NCBI RefSeq assembly: GCF_008763945.1
Contig: NZ_VTQH01000001.1
Coordinates: forward strand, 1,178,110 to 1,242,109
Origin: Microbacterium testaceum StLB037
Lineage (GTDB): Bacteria; Actinomycetota; Actinomycetes; Actinomycetales; Microbacteriaceae
Length of the DNA stretch: 64,000 bases
Reading direction: 5' to 3'
Shown: positions 42,202 through 50,763 of the stretch, piece by piece
How the letters are laid out: the number at the start of each line of letters is the position of its first letter
Position numbering within the stretch: position 1 is the stretch's first letter
Position numbers and translations under genes: made by a program
The notes under the pieces: generated by a model
The model's database searches: none
Seen by the model: only the letters and a program-made list of their open reading frames with translations
What the model was told of the DNA's origin: nothing

Positions 42202-42939
42202 GTGAACGAGTTCTGGAACTTCGCCGGGCACTACTGGTGGCTCGTCTTCCCCCTCTTCGGGATGACGATGGGCGCCATCAACGCGCGCGTGAAGCACCGC
42301 GAGGTCACCGCACGGCGTCGGCACCGCGAACAGCTCGAGCTGATCCGAGCGCAGGGTGGCTCCGCGGTCTCCGGCCCTGCGGCCCCCGCACCTCTCGCCG
42401 CGCCCGGCGACGGACAGCAGCGCGCCGTCGAGGCCCAGGACGCCGTGACCCACCGCTGGCTCGAGTACGAGCTCGACGCCGCGAAGCTCATCACCTATCC
42501 GGCCATGAGCGACGGACGCCAGCCGCTGACGGCCGCGTTCCTGCGCGCCAAGAAGGTCGCCGACAACCTGCGCCCCGCCGAGGGCGAGACGCTCACGCCC
42601 GAACGGCTGCGCGAGTACCGCGATGCCGTCACCGATTACGAGGTCGCGTTCGACGTGGCCGAGCGCGATGCGCGCCGCGTGAAGGACGCGGCGTTCACCG
42701 CCGACGAACGCAAGCGCCTCGACACGGCGAAGCAGCTCCTGACCGTCGCGACCGACCAGGCCGCGTCGCCGAACGAACGCCAGCTCGCCTACAAGCGCGT
42801 TCGTGAAGAGCTCGACGGACTGATCCTGCTGTCCGACGAGGCGGTCGACGTGCTCGAGAAGAAGATCGCGCTCGAGCTCCCCCGCGGTGCCGACCCCGCC
42901 CCGCGCGCCTCGACCACGCCGCCCGAGCCCGCGCTCTGA
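42202..42939 (+). CDS. Hypothetical membrane-anchored protein, paralogue B
   Basis: The 245-residue paralogue of the preceding gene has an N-terminal membrane helix (FAGHYWWLVFPLFGMTMGAI) and a charged Pro/Ala-rich linker. The shared core reads HRWLEYELDAAKLITYPAMSDGR, LTAAFLRAKKVADNLRPAEG and LREYRDAVTDYEVAFDVAERDARR. The C-terminal helical part (RLDTAKQLLTVATDQAASPNERQLAYKRVREELDGLILLS) is absent from paralogue A. Function is unknown; the pair may form a membrane-associated hetero-oligomer. Confidence 0.75.
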   Translation: MNEFWNFAGHYWWLVFPLFGMTMGAINARVKHREVTARRRHREQLELIRAQGGSAVSGPAAPAPLAAPGDGQQRAVEAQDAVTHRWLEYELDAAKLITYPAMSDGRQPLTAAFLRAKKVADNLRPAEGETLTPERLREYRDAVTDYEVAFDVAERDARRVKDAAFTADERKRLDTAKQLLTVATDQAASPNERQLAYKRVREELDGLILLSDEAVDVLEKKIALELPRGADPAPRASTTPPEPAL

Positions 42940-43029
42940 CGACGGCGGGTGCGACCGCGCGCCATCGCGTGGGGACGCCGGGGGCCCGGCATCCGGAGTC
43001 GGGTTCGGCGAGGCGTGCGTGCGGCGAGG

Positions 43030-43093
43030 TCGCAGATGGGCGCTTTTCTCGCAGATCCGTCGCAGATGTCTGCGAGATCCGTGCGTTTCTGCA
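43030..43093. repeat. Family-2 palindromic intergenic repeat
   Basis: TCGCAGATGGGCGCTTTTCT and GATCCGTGCGTTTCTGCA are the outer arms, with inner GTCGCAGATGTCTGCGAGAT. It is related to the copies at 9569, 34983 and 44187. Confidence 0.65.
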
Positions 43094-43127
43094 ATTGCCG
43101 CGCGTTCGGGCCCGTCGGGCAGACGGG

Positions 43128-43388
43128 TCAGCGAGCGCGACGGATGCGCACCGGCCCGCGGGCGGTGGCCACATCGACCACCTCGCCCTTCTGCGTGACC
43201 TCGACCTCGCCGAGACCCACCAGCTCGCGGGCCGCGTCGCGCGCCGGCTGCATGAGCTCGCGCCACTCGTCACCGCCGACCGCGCGGGCGGCCTCGGACG
43301 GGCAGATCGTCTTGTCGGCCTCGCGTGCGGCGAGCAATTCGCGGATGGATGCCACGAGCCGAGGGTCTGCACCAGATGACGGGGCCAT
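43128..43388 (-). CDS. DUF3253-family protein
   Basis: The 86-residue protein matches DUF3253, a small winged-helix-like domain of unknown role. Characteristic segments are ICPSEAARAVGGDEWRELMQPARDAARELVGLGEVEVTQKGEVVD and the C-terminal ATARGPVRIRRA. The ATG at 43388 is six bases after GACACT on the coding strand. Its 48-bp intergenic region with the divergent DUF2071 gene holds both promoters. Confidence 0.85.
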   Translation of the reverse strand: MAPSSGADPRLVASIRELLAAREADKTICPSEAARAVGGDEWRELMQPARDAARELVGLGEVEVTQKGEVVDVATARGPVRIRRAR

Positions 43389-43435
43389 CTGTCCAGTGTC
43401 CCTCCGCGCCGAGGCGTCGGGGTCAGAATGACCCG

Positions 43436-44167
43436 GTGATCACCGAGCGCCATGCCCCCGACCTGCCCGGACGCGCCGTCATCGCCCAGCGCTGGAACCG
43501 CGCGGTCTTCGTGCACTGGCGGATCGACCCGGCCGAGGTCGCGCCGTTCCTGCCGCCGGGGACCCGGCCGGATGTGCACGACGGGTCGGCGTGGGTGGGA
43601 CTCGTGCCGTTCGTGCTCAGCGAGTTCCGGTTCCTCCCGCTTCCGCCCGTGCCGCTTCTGGGCACCTTCACCGAGATCAACGTCCGCACCTACGCCGTCG
43701 ACGACGAGGGCCGGCGCGGGGTGGTCTTCCGCACGCTCGAGGCCGAGCATCTCGCGCCCGTGCTCGCCGCCCGCGCCCTGTTCGGCCTGCCGTACCGCTG
43801 GGCCCGCGCGGGGGTGCGCGCCGAGGGCTCGCGCATCGAGTTCCGGTCGCGGCGGCACGGGTCCCGGCATCCGGGAACCCGCGTGCGGGCCACCCTGGGC
43901 ACCGAGGCGGTGGATACGCCGCTGTCGCGGTTCCTCACCGCCCGCTGGGGTTTCCACGAGCGGCACCTCGGCCGCACGATCTGGGCCGCGAACGCGCACG
44001 AGCCCTGGCCGCTCGTCGGCGCCGAGCTCGACGTGCTCGACGACGACCTCGTCGCCGACTCCGGCTTCCCGCAGCTCGCCGGGCGCACACCCGACTCGGT
44101 GCTCGCGATGCCCGCCGACCACCCCGGCTTCATCACGCGCTTCACGGGCGCGCACGCGATCGGCTGA
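43436..44167 (+). CDS. DUF2071/YqjF-family protein
   Basis: The 243-residue protein fits DUF2071 (YqjF-like): FVHWRIDPAEVAPFLPPGTRPDVHDGSAWVGLVPF, then TFTEINVRTYAVDDEGRRGVVFRTLEAE and FLTARWGFHERHLGRTIWAANAHEPWPL. These proteins adopt an acetoacetate-decarboxylase-like fold; no activity is known. The GTG start is six bases after CAGAAT, consistent with a leaderless transcript, although this box departs from TAnnnT at its first base. Confidence 0.88.
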   Translation: MITERHAPDLPGRAVIAQRWNRAVFVHWRIDPAEVAPFLPPGTRPDVHDGSAWVGLVPFVLSEFRFLPLPPVPLLGTFTEINVRTYAVDDEGRRGVVFRTLEAEHLAPVLAARALFGLPYRWARAGVRAEGSRIEFRSRRHGSRHPGTRVRATLGTEAVDTPLSRFLTARWGFHERHLGRTIWAANAHEPWPLVGAELDVLDDDLVADSGFPQLAGRTPDSVLAMPADHPGFITRFTGAHAIG

Positions 44168-44186
44168 CCGGGCGGGCGGCGCGCAG

Positions 44187-44251
44187 CTCGCAGAACGACG
44201 CCGTCCTCGCAGATCCCGGGCGAAACCTGCGAGAAAGCGCCCAATCCGCGA
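44187..44251. repeat. Family-2 palindromic intergenic repeat
   Basis: CTCGCAGAACGACGCCGTCC, then CTCGCAG, and inverted CCTGCGAG and CCGCGAG. It lies between converging genes and adjoins the opuAC terminator. Confidence 0.65.
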
Positions 44252-44261
44252 GAAAAGCGAA

Positions 44262-44290
44262 GCGGCCCCCTCCGCACCGGAGAGGGCCGC
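44262..44290 (-). terminator. Intrinsic terminator of the glycine-betaine importer operon
   Basis: On the coding strand GCGGCCCTCTCCG pairs with CGGAGGGGGCCGC (one mismatch), followed by TTCGCTTTT. It lies 13 bp after the opuAC stop. This is the clearest hairpin-plus-T-tract terminator in the window. Confidence 0.8.
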
Positions 44291-44303
44291 CCGACGCGAC
44301 AGG

Positions 44304-45209
44304 TCAGTCGCGCTGCGTCGAGAACGCCGAGGAGTTCTGCTCGAGCCAGGCGTCGACGGCTTCGGCCTCGCGGCCCTCGCCGTACTCGTTGACCACGAGG
44401 TCTTCGAGCGAGCCGTACTGCTCGTCGTCGAGTTGGATGCCGGCGATGAGCTCAGCGGCATCCGGGTACTTTTCGGCGAAGCCGGCCGTGCCGAGGAAGT
44501 GCAGCGCCTCGGGGTCGCCCATCAGCCCCTGGGGGTCGGCGAGGTCCTTGACGTCGTAGGCGTCGTTCGCCCAGAACGGGCGCCACAGCGTCACGGCGAT
44601 GTCCTTCTGCGCAGCGATGGCGTTGTCGAGCTCGGTGAGCATCGCCGCGGTCGACGAGGTCACCAGCTCGAAGTCGCCGTCGAGCCCGTAGCCGGGGAGC
44701 ATGGTCTCCTGCGTCTGCGTGGTGAGACCCGCCCCCGGCTCGATGCCGTAGATGCGGCCGTCGAAGCGTCCGGCGTTGTCCTTCAGCTGCTCGATCGAGT
44801 CGATGTCGACGTAGCTCGGCACCGCGATCGTGAGCTTGGCGTTGTCGTAGTACGCGCCGAGGTCGTCGATCTTGTCGCCGTAGCGGTCCATGTACGACTT
44901 GTGCGTCAGCTCGGGCCAGGCCGAGGGGTAGATGTCGACGTCGCCCTGGGCGAGGCCGGTGTACAGCGGGCCGGCCTCGGTGAGGGTCTGCATCTCGACC
45001 TTGTAGCCGAGCTTGCCGAGCTGGTCCTCGAGCAGGTACGCGGTGCTGAGGCCGTCGGTCCACGAGGGCAGGAAGCCGAGCGTGATCGTGCCCTTCTCGC
45101 CGCCGTCGCCCGAGCCGCCTTCGGCCTGGTTTCCGCTGGCGCAGCCGGCGAGCAGCAGGGCTCCCGCCGCGCCGAGGGCGAGGGCGGAGGTGAGGTGTCG
45201 CTTGTTCAT
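44304..45209 (-). CDS. opuAC: Glycine betaine/proline ABC transporter substrate-binding lipoprotein
   Basis: The 301-residue protein is an OpuAC/ProX-type binding protein for compatible solutes. A signal peptide with lipobox LAGC (Cys23) is followed by the mature domain: LGFLPSWTDGLSTAYLLEDQLGKLGYKVE, GDVDIYPSAWPELTHKSYMDRYG, GIEPGAGLTTQTQETMLPGY and VTLWRPFWANDAYDVKDLADP. The Trp residues in SWTDG, AWPE and WRPFW probably supply the aromatic betaine-binding cage. It is the last gene of the opuA-like operon, separated from the permease by a palindromic repeat, and ends at a strong terminator. Confidence 0.93.
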   Translation of the reverse strand: MNKRHLTSALALGAAGALLLAGCASGNQAEGGSGDGGEKGTITLGFLPSWTDGLSTAYLLEDQLGKLGYKVEMQTLTEAGPLYTGLAQGDVDIYPSAWPELTHKSYMDRYGDKIDDLGAYYDNAKLTIAVPSYVDIDSIEQLKDNAGRFDGRIYGIEPGAGLTTQTQETMLPGYGLDGDFELVTSSTAAMLTELDNAIAAQKDIAVTLWRPFWANDAYDVKDLADPQGLMGDPEALHFLGTAGFAEKYPDAAELIAGIQLDDEQYGSLEDLVVNEYGEGREAEAVDAWLEQNSSAFSTQRD

Positions 45210-45255
45210 TGCTGTGTTCTCTTCCTTTTCGTATGTGATTCCGTGGGTCCCTCCC

Positions 45256-45320
45256 CGCGTGAGGGGTCGTCTTCTGTCGCCTGGCGCGCGCCTGAGCGAC
45301 GAGAAGTGACCCCTCACGCG
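45256..45320. repeat. Family-3 palindrome inside the importer operon
   Basis: CGCGTGAGGGGTCGTCTTCT and AGAAGTGACCCCTCACGCG are the arms, with mismatches relative to the perfect copy at 39900-39958. It lies between the permease and binding-protein genes, so it would be transcribed in the operon mRNA. Confidence 0.75.
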
Positions 45321-45342
45321 GAAGAGGGAGGGATGCCGGGAC

Positions 45343-46347
45343 TCAGCGCCCCGACGACACCGGCGCACGACGGGGTGAGGCCTGCTCGCGCTCGGCCTCG
45401 CTCGCGGCATCCGTCGAGGTGGTGTCGACGTGCGGCGCTGCGGTGGCTCCGGCCGTGACGGCCGGGGCCGGACGCGCGGCCCGGCGGCGCGCGAGCACGC
45501 CCAACAGCGATCCGCGGTTGTCGGCGCGGTTGCCGAGGGCCGCGGTGAGCCGGTCGAGGTACACGGCGAGGACGACGACGCTGAGGCCCGCCTCGACGCC
45601 CTTGGGCAGGTTGACCGTGGAGATCGACTGCACGACCTCCTTGCCGAGGCCGTCGGCTCCGACGATGCCGGCGACGACCGCCATCGACAGCGCGAGCATG
45701 ATGACCTGGTTGACGCCGGCCATGATGGTGGGCATCGCGAGCGGCAACTGGATGCCGCGCAGGATCTGCCCCGGGGTGGCACCGAACGCGTGCCCGGCCT
45801 CGACCGTCTCGGAGTCGACCCCGCGGATGCCGAGCTCGGTCAGGCGCACGCCCGGCGGCAGCGCGAAGATGACGGTCGAGACGACACCGGGGACGACGCC
45901 GATGCTGAAGAACGTGATCGCCGGGATCAGGTAGACGAAGGCCGGCATCGTCTGCATGAAGTCGAGGATCGGCTTGAGCACCGCGCGAACGGTGGCGTTG
46001 CGCGCCGACCAGATGCCCAGCGGCACCGAGATCGCCACGGCCACGACGGTCGCCACGAGGACGAGGGCGAGCGTCTGCATCGCGGTGACCCACTGCCCCA
46101 TCGCGAGGATGAGCGCGAACCCGATCACGGTCCCGAGCGCGAGCTTCCACGAGCGCAGCAGCCACGCGAGGGCCGCCGCGACGACGATGACCACGATGAT
46201 GGGCGCTGCCAGCAGCACGTCGCTGAGCCCGCCGACGAGAAAACGCACGACCAGGGCGACGACGTCGAACAGGCCCGAGAGATTGTCGCGGACCCAGTCC
46301 ACGCCGGCATCAACCCACGATCCGACCGGAATGCGGAACCCGTCCAT
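45343..46347 (-). CDS. opuAB: Glycine betaine ABC transporter permease
   Basis: The 334-residue permease has about seven hydrophobic segments and the BPD-transport domain with the EAA loop region VEAGHAFGATPGQILRGIQLPLAMPTIMAGVNQVIMLALSMAVVAGIVG, characteristic of OpuAB/ProW. A 50-residue polar C-terminal extension (RPAPAVTAGATAAPHVDTTST) is unusual. The ATG lies in an ATGA overlap with the ATPase gene. It imports betaine or proline for osmoprotection with the neighbouring subunits. Confidence 0.94.
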   Translation of the reverse strand: MDGFRIPVGSWVDAGVDWVRDNLSGLFDVVALVVRFLVGGLSDVLLAAPIIVVIVVAAALAWLLRSWKLALGTVIGFALILAMGQWVTAMQTLALVLVATVVAVAISVPLGIWSARNATVRAVLKPILDFMQTMPAFVYLIPAITFFSIGVVPGVVSTVIFALPPGVRLTELGIRGVDSETVEAGHAFGATPGQILRGIQLPLAMPTIMAGVNQVIMLALSMAVVAGIVGADGLGKEVVQSISTVNLPKGVEAGLSVVVLAVYLDRLTAALGNRADNRGSLLGVLARRRAARPAPAVTAGATAAPHVDTTSTDAASEAEREQASPRRAPVSSGR

Positions 46348-47669
46348 CAGCGCACCCCCTCGATCCCGGATGCCGGGACCCCGGCGGGGGTCTCCTCGAG
46401 CACCGCGTCGATCTCGGCGGAGGGAAGGGGCTGGGGAAGCACGGTGAGCTCCTCGGTGGCGGTGGGGCCGGGGCCGAGCGCCGCGAGCAGTGTCACGCGC
46501 GGGATGACCCCGGCGAGACGCCCGTCGGCGTCGAGGACGGCGAGGGGAAGGGGCGACTCGACCGAGGGGACGAAGAGGTCCATGAGCACGTCGTCGACGC
46601 CCACGCTCTGCGGCAGGGGCTTGAGCCTGCCGAGCAGGGAGTTCTCGCCGGCGCGCACGAGCTTCATGGCGTCGCGGTCGGTGATGATGCCGAGCGGCTT
46701 GCGGTCGCGATCGGTGACGTAGACGGCCGACATGTAGGCGTCGCGCATCTGGCGCAGCGCCGTGCGCGGGCCCGCCGAGGCGTCGACGCGCGGACGCGGA
46801 CGCTCCATGACGTTGCCGGCCGTGAGCACGCGGGCGCGGTCGACGTCTTGCACGAACTGCTCGACGTAGTCGTTCGCGGGGTCGGTGAGGATGTCTTCGG
46901 GCGTGCCGATCTGCACGATGCGCCCGTCGCGCATCACCGCGATGCGGTCGCCGAGGAACATCGCCTCGTTGAGGTCGTGGGTGATGAAGACGATGGTCTT
47001 CTTCAGGGTGCGCTGGAGTTCGAGCAGCTGCTCCTGCATCTCGCGACGGATGAGCGGGTCGAGGGCGCTGAACGCCTCGTCCATCAGCAGGATGTCGGTG
47101 TCAGCCGCGAGCGCGCGAGCGATGCCGACGCGCTGCTGCATTCCGCCCGAGAGCGCGGAGGGGAGCTTGTCGCCCCAGCCCTCCAGGCCGACGAGCGCGA
47201 GGATCTCGTTCGCTTTGGCGAGGCGCTCGACCTTGCCGACGCCGCGGAGCTCGAGGGGGTACGCCACGTTCGCCGCGACCGTGCGGTGCGGCAGCAGCGC
47301 GAAGTGCTGGAACACCATGGCCAGGCGGTCCCGACGGAGCGAGCGCAGACGCGACGCGCCGACGCCGGTGAGGGCGTCGCCCTTCACCTCGACGGTGCCG
47401 GCGGTGGCCTCGTGCAGGCCGTTCAGCATGCGGATGATCGTGGACTTGCCCGAGCCGGACAGCCCCATGATGACGAAGATCTCGCCGGGCTGCACCTCGA
47501 AGCTGGCGTCGATGACGGCGGCGGTCCCGTCGTCGGCCACGTCTTCGCGTCGGGCACCGGAACGGAGCTTGTCGACGGCGGCCTGAGGGGCGCGTCCGAA
47601 GACCTTGAACAGGTTCTTCGCGGCGAGTGCGGGCGCCGCGGAAGCAGGCGGATGGGTCACTGTGTGCAC
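46347..47669 (-). CDS. opuAA: Glycine betaine ABC transporter ATPase with CBS domains
   Basis: The 440-residue ATPase drives betaine uptake. Walker A is GLSGSGKST, the signature LSGGMQQRVGIARAL, Walker B ILLMDEAFSALDP, and the switch His lies in FITHDLNEAM. Tandem CBS domains follow at about residues 275-405 (DAYMSAVYVTDRDRKPLGIITDRDAM and PLAVLDADGRLAGVIPRVTLL), the ionic-strength sensor of OpuA-type transporters. A 40-residue insert near the N-terminus (QAAVDKLRSGARREDVADDGTA) separates the first strand from Walker A. The GTG at 47669 is used, with another GTG three codons later. Confidence 0.95.
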   Translation of the reverse strand: MHTVTHPPASAAPALAAKNLFKVFGRAPQAAVDKLRSGARREDVADDGTAAVIDASFEVQPGEIFVIMGLSGSGKSTIIRMLNGLHEATAGTVEVKGDALTGVGASRLRSLRRDRLAMVFQHFALLPHRTVAANVAYPLELRGVGKVERLAKANEILALVGLEGWGDKLPSALSGGMQQRVGIARALAADTDILLMDEAFSALDPLIRREMQEQLLELQRTLKKTIVFITHDLNEAMFLGDRIAVMRDGRIVQIGTPEDILTDPANDYVEQFVQDVDRARVLTAGNVMERPRPRVDASAGPRTALRQMRDAYMSAVYVTDRDRKPLGIITDRDAMKLVRAGENSLLGRLKPLPQSVGVDDVLMDLFVPSVESPLPLAVLDADGRLAGVIPRVTLLAALGPGPTATEELTVLPQPLPSAEIDAVLEETPAGVPASGIEGVR

Positions 47670-48035
47670 CTCGGCGGCCTTCGGGTGGCCGCAGCGGTCA
47701 CGCCCGGGTGGCAGCCGTCGGCACTCTCCGGGGGTGGAGCGCGTCAGCGCCGGATATCGGATCCCGCGCTCAGGCCGCCGACCGTACGCTCACCGAGTCG
47801 ACTCCCCCGAGTCGTCACCGGCGACCGCGGACTGGTCGGGTGGGCGGCCCGAAAACGGGCCTGCACAAACGTTTCACGGTGATGGAATGGCTGGCAAATC
47901 GCCCGCGACCTTGCGATCCCGGATGCCGTGTGGCACGCGCGCGCGTGTGGGCGAGGCCTCGCGGGAGCGTCGGGTCACGAACGGCCGATGTCAGCCCGGG
48001 CGTGTCGCCGGGGCCGAACGCGGGACGGACCGGGC
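47670..48035. other. Intergenic region upstream of the opuA operon
   Basis: I see no gene; overlapping frames have Arg/Pro-rich products. AAACGTTT (47867-47874), an 8-bp palindrome, lies next to a CCCG-AAAA-CGGG mini-hairpin about 200 bp from the ATPase start and may be part of the operon control region. The converse side is the 3' end of the chorismate mutase gene. Confidence 0.4.
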
Positions 48036-48341
48036 TCAGCCGGCCTCGGGCTCCGCGGCCGCGGAGCGGTGGTGGCGGATGACCTCCGCCACGACGAAGT
48101 TGAACCACTTCTCTGCGAAGGCGGGGTCGAGGTCGGCCTGTTCAGCCAACTGCATGAGCCGCGCGATCTGCTGCTCTTCCCGAGAGGGGTCGGATGCCGG
48201 CATCCCGTGCTTCGCTTTGAGGACCCCGACCTGCTTGGTGCAGCGGAACCGCTCGGCGAGCAGGAAGATCAGGGCCGCGTCGATGTTGTCGATGCTTCCG
48301 CGGAGCCCCTGCAGAATCGTCGAAGGATCGTTCTCGGTCAT
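48036..48341 (-). CDS. Chorismate mutase (AroQ-type)
   Basis: The 101-residue all-helical protein should convert chorismate to prephenate for Phe/Tyr synthesis. It has the AroQ pattern: GLRGSIDNIDAALIFLLAERFRCTKQVGVLKAKHGMPASDPSREEQQIARLMQLA, with Arg14-like, Arg31-like and Lys42-like active-site residues in the expected order, and AFAEKWFNFVVAEVIRHH at the end. ATG 48341 is preceded by GAGGAGGACAC. Free-standing mutases like this are often activated by DAHP synthase in actinobacteria; that is not visible here. Confidence 0.92.
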   Translation of the reverse strand: MTENDPSTILQGLRGSIDNIDAALIFLLAERFRCTKQVGVLKAKHGMPASDPSREEQQIARLMQLAEQADLDPAFAEKWFNFVVAEVIRHHRSAAAEPEAG

Positions 48342-48409
48342 GTGTCCTCCTCAACCGCTCCGACCCTACCGCCCGCCGCCGGCCTCCGAGCACGACTCTC
48401 GGGGAGTCC

Positions 48410-48415
48410 TACAGT
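48410..48415 (+). promoter_or_regulatory. Leaderless-type -10 box
   Basis: TACAGT followed by six bases (GTGAGC) and ATG 48422. Confidence 0.5.
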
Positions 48416-48421
48416 GTGAGC

Positions 48422-49546
48422 ATGAGCCGATCCACGCGTCCCGACCCCACCGCCGTCGGCGCCGAGGCGGGCGCTCCCACCTCGCGCGACAAGCCGGTCT
48501 GGTCCGCCCTCTCCCGTCCGTACGCGGCCGGGTTCTTCCTGACCCTCGGAGGGCTGACCGCGATCCTCCTCGGCATCGCTCTGTCGAACCTGTCGACCGT
48601 GCTCGTCTACATCGCGATCGCGCTGTTCGTGGCTCTCGCCCTCGACCCCCTCGTGCGCTTCCTCGTGCGCCGCGGACTTGCCCGCGCGTGGTCGATCGTG
48701 ATCGTCTTCGGGGGGCTCGCGGTCATCCTCGCCGGCGCCCTGTGGTTGCTCATCCCGCCGATCGTGCGCCAGGTGGAGCAGTTCGTCGGCGACATCCCGA
48801 CCTTCGTCAACGACCTCATCGACAGCGACGCGGTCCGCTGGGTCGAGAACAACTTCGGCGACAGCCTCGGCGACGTGCTCAAAGAGGTCCAGGGCTTCGT
48901 CACGAACCCCGCCAACATCGCCGCCATCGGCGGTGGCCTCCTGCAGGTCGGCGTGAGCATCGGCACGTTCATCTCGGGCGCGATCATCGTGCTCGTGCTG
49001 AGCCTGTACTTCCTGGCATCCCTGCCGAAGATGAAGAACTCGCTCGTTCGTCTCACCCCCGCCCGCAGCCGGGAGACCGTCGCCGACATGACCGGCCAGA
49101 TCACCGACTCGGTCGGTGGCTACCTCGCCGGGATGGTCGTGCTCGCCCTGTGCAACGCGGTGTTCGGTTTTATCGTGTTGACGATCCTCGGCCAGCCGTT
49201 CGCGGCGCTGCTCGCCGCCCTCGCGTTCGGCATCACGCTCATCCCGCTCGTCGGTTCGGTGCTCTTCTGGGCGACGGCGACGGTGTTCACGCTCATCGTC
49301 AGCCCGACGGCCGGCCTCATCTTCGCCGCCGTCTACCTCGTGTACATGCAGATCGAGGCATACATCCTCACGCCGCGCGTGATGAACCGCACGATCTCGA
49401 TCCCCGGAGCTCTCGTCGTGATCGGCGCCCTCGTCGGTGGCACGCTGCTGGGCCTGCTCGGAGCGCTTGTCGCGATTCCCGTGACCGCCTCGGTGCTGCT
49501 CATCATCAAGCAGGTCGTCATCCCGCGCCAGGATGCCAAGAAGTAG
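48422..49546 (+). CDS. AI-2E family transporter (TqsA/YdiK type)
   Basis: The 374-residue integral membrane protein belongs to the AI-2E transporter (UPF0118) family, exporters or antiporters whose substrates are mostly unproven. About eight helices are visible. The central amphipathic region (VRQVEQFVGDIPTFVNDLI, then VRWVENNFGDSLGDVLKEVQGF) and the family motif region FGITLIPLVGSVLFWATATVFTLI, with VYMQIEAYILTPRVMNRTISIPGALVVIGALVGGTLLGLLGALVAIPV, are clear. ATG 48422 is supported by the TACAGT-6 nt spacing. Its stop is 14 bp from that of the converging lactonase gene. Confidence 0.92.
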   Translation: MSRSTRPDPTAVGAEAGAPTSRDKPVWSALSRPYAAGFFLTLGGLTAILLGIALSNLSTVLVYIAIALFVALALDPLVRFLVRRGLARAWSIVIVFGGLAVILAGALWLLIPPIVRQVEQFVGDIPTFVNDLIDSDAVRWVENNFGDSLGDVLKEVQGFVTNPANIAAIGGGLLQVGVSIGTFISGAIIVLVLSLYFLASLPKMKNSLVRLTPARSRETVADMTGQITDSVGGYLAGMVVLALCNAVFGFIVLTILGQPFAALLAALAFGITLIPLVGSVLFWATATVFTLIVSPTAGLIFAAVYLVYMQIEAYILTPRVMNRTISIPGALVVIGALVGGTLLGLLGALVAIPVTASVLLIIKQVVIPRQDAKK

Positions 49547-49560
49547 GGCGTGACGCCGGC

Positions 49561-50763
49561 TCAGCGCATCGGCAGCAGGCGCGTCGGCGACGGCGACGGG
49601 GTGCGGTGCCGCACCCGGCCGGGAATGCCGGTGCGGCCGTCGAGCGGCAGCGACACGATCTCGTGCGCCAACTGCCCCGCGACGAGCAGGGTGTCGTCGA
49701 CGACGACGTGATGCCGCGGCCAGTGGGTGCCCGTCTCGGCGAGCGCGAGGAGCTGCAGCTCTTCCCCGTGCCCGCGCACCGAGAGCACGCCCACGGTGTC
49801 GCTGCCCCGGACGCCGGCGTACAGCGTCGACCCGTCGCGGCTCGCCGAGAGCTCCGCCGCCGTGTCGGTGTCGAGGGTCCCGAGCAGCGGCTGGCCCGAG
49901 ATCACGTGCCAGCGCCCGGCGCGGTCCGGCGCCAGGACGAACACCTCGCAGCTGAGTTCGGTCACGACGTAGAGATGGCCGGAGGGATGCCAGAGCCCGT
50001 GCCGCGGGCCGCTGCCCTTCGGCAGCGCGACCTCCTGCACCGCGCGCAGGCCGCCCTCGTGAGCACGCCAGAACCGGACGAGGTCGTAGCCCATATCGGT
50101 CGTCGCGATGAGGCCCCCGGGCAGGAAGACCGCCTGATGGGCCCGCGAGACGCGCGCTCCCGCCGCGGCCTCCTCCGACTCGGCGTCAGTGAGGGGCGCA
50201 TCGTCGTAGTCGGGGACGAGATGGGCGTACTCGTCGCCCGCGGCTTCGCGGAGGGCTCGCGCGGCGGCGGCCAGATCGGGCACGACCGCGCCCGAGACCC
50301 GGGCTCCTGTGGAGACCGTGCCCTCGTCTGACGACGATCCGTGGGGGTCGGTGGCCTCGGCCGCGACGACCGGACGCGACGGGCGACCCTGCGCATCCAG
50401 CGCGATGCGCACGACACGTCCGTCTCCCCAGCAGCTCGCGACGAGGAACGAGGCGTCGGGAGCGACCGCGACATGGCACACCGCGCCCCCTGCCTCGACG
50501 GGCGGGCCGAGCGGTATCAGCCGCGTCTCGCTCGTGCGCCGGAACGCCTGGACCGTGCCGTCGAACTCGACGGCGGCGTACACGACGTCGTCGTTCGAGG
50601 GATGGGCCGCCACCCACGACGGCGACCCCGGCACCGCGGCTGCGGTCGCGACCATGCCGAGGGGGCCACCAGCGCCCGGGGCGTCGGACTCCCCCGCCTG
50701 CAGGATGCCGATGCCCTCCGCCGACCCGGTGTCGGGGGCGTAAGCGCCGACCCAGAGACGCAT
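49561..50763 (-). CDS. Lactonase-family beta-propeller protein
   Basis: The 400-residue protein has the repeated strand pattern of seven-bladed propeller lactonases (6-phosphogluconolactonase/Pgl-like): VGAYAPDTGSAEGI at the start, PSWVAAHPSNDDVVYAAVE, CHVAVAPDASFLVASCWGDGRV, GSGPRHGLWHPSGHLYVVTELSCEVFVL and AELSASRDGSTLYAGVRGSDTV. An acidic Ala-rich insert at about residues 140-190 is additional. There is no signal peptide. The ATG overlaps the purA stop as ATGA, so it is translated from purA mRNA, an odd pairing with no evident pathway link. The substrate is unknown. Confidence 0.88.
   Translation of the reverse strand: MRLWVGAYAPDTGSAEGIGILQAGESDAPGAGGPLGMVATAAAVPGSPSWVAAHPSNDDVVYAAVEFDGTVQAFRRTSETRLIPLGPPVEAGGAVCHVAVAPDASFLVASCWGDGRVVRIALDAQGRPSRPVVAAEATDPHGSSSDEGTVSTGARVSGAVVPDLAAAARALREAAGDEYAHLVPDYDDAPLTDAESEEAAAGARVSRAHQAVFLPGGLIATTDMGYDLVRFWRAHEGGLRAVQEVALPKGSGPRHGLWHPSGHLYVVTELSCEVFVLAPDRAGRWHVISGQPLLGTLDTDTAAELSASRDGSTLYAGVRGSDTVGVLSVRGHGEELQLLALAETGTHWPRHHVVVDDTLLVAGQLAHEIVSLPLDGRTGIPGRVRHRTPSPSPTRLLPMR

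Noticed and set aside
39955..43266. Very long minus-strand open frame (~1100 codons) across the epoxide hydrolase and both paralogue genes
   Set aside because: Only its last third is the real epoxide hydrolase. The rest is antisense to two well-formed plus-strand genes and is His/Arg/Gly rich, a usual shadow of high-GC coding DNA.
47670..48035. Osmotic riboswitch or attenuator upstream of opuA
   Set aside because: Only an 8-bp palindrome and a tiny hairpin are visible, with no consistent structured leader.
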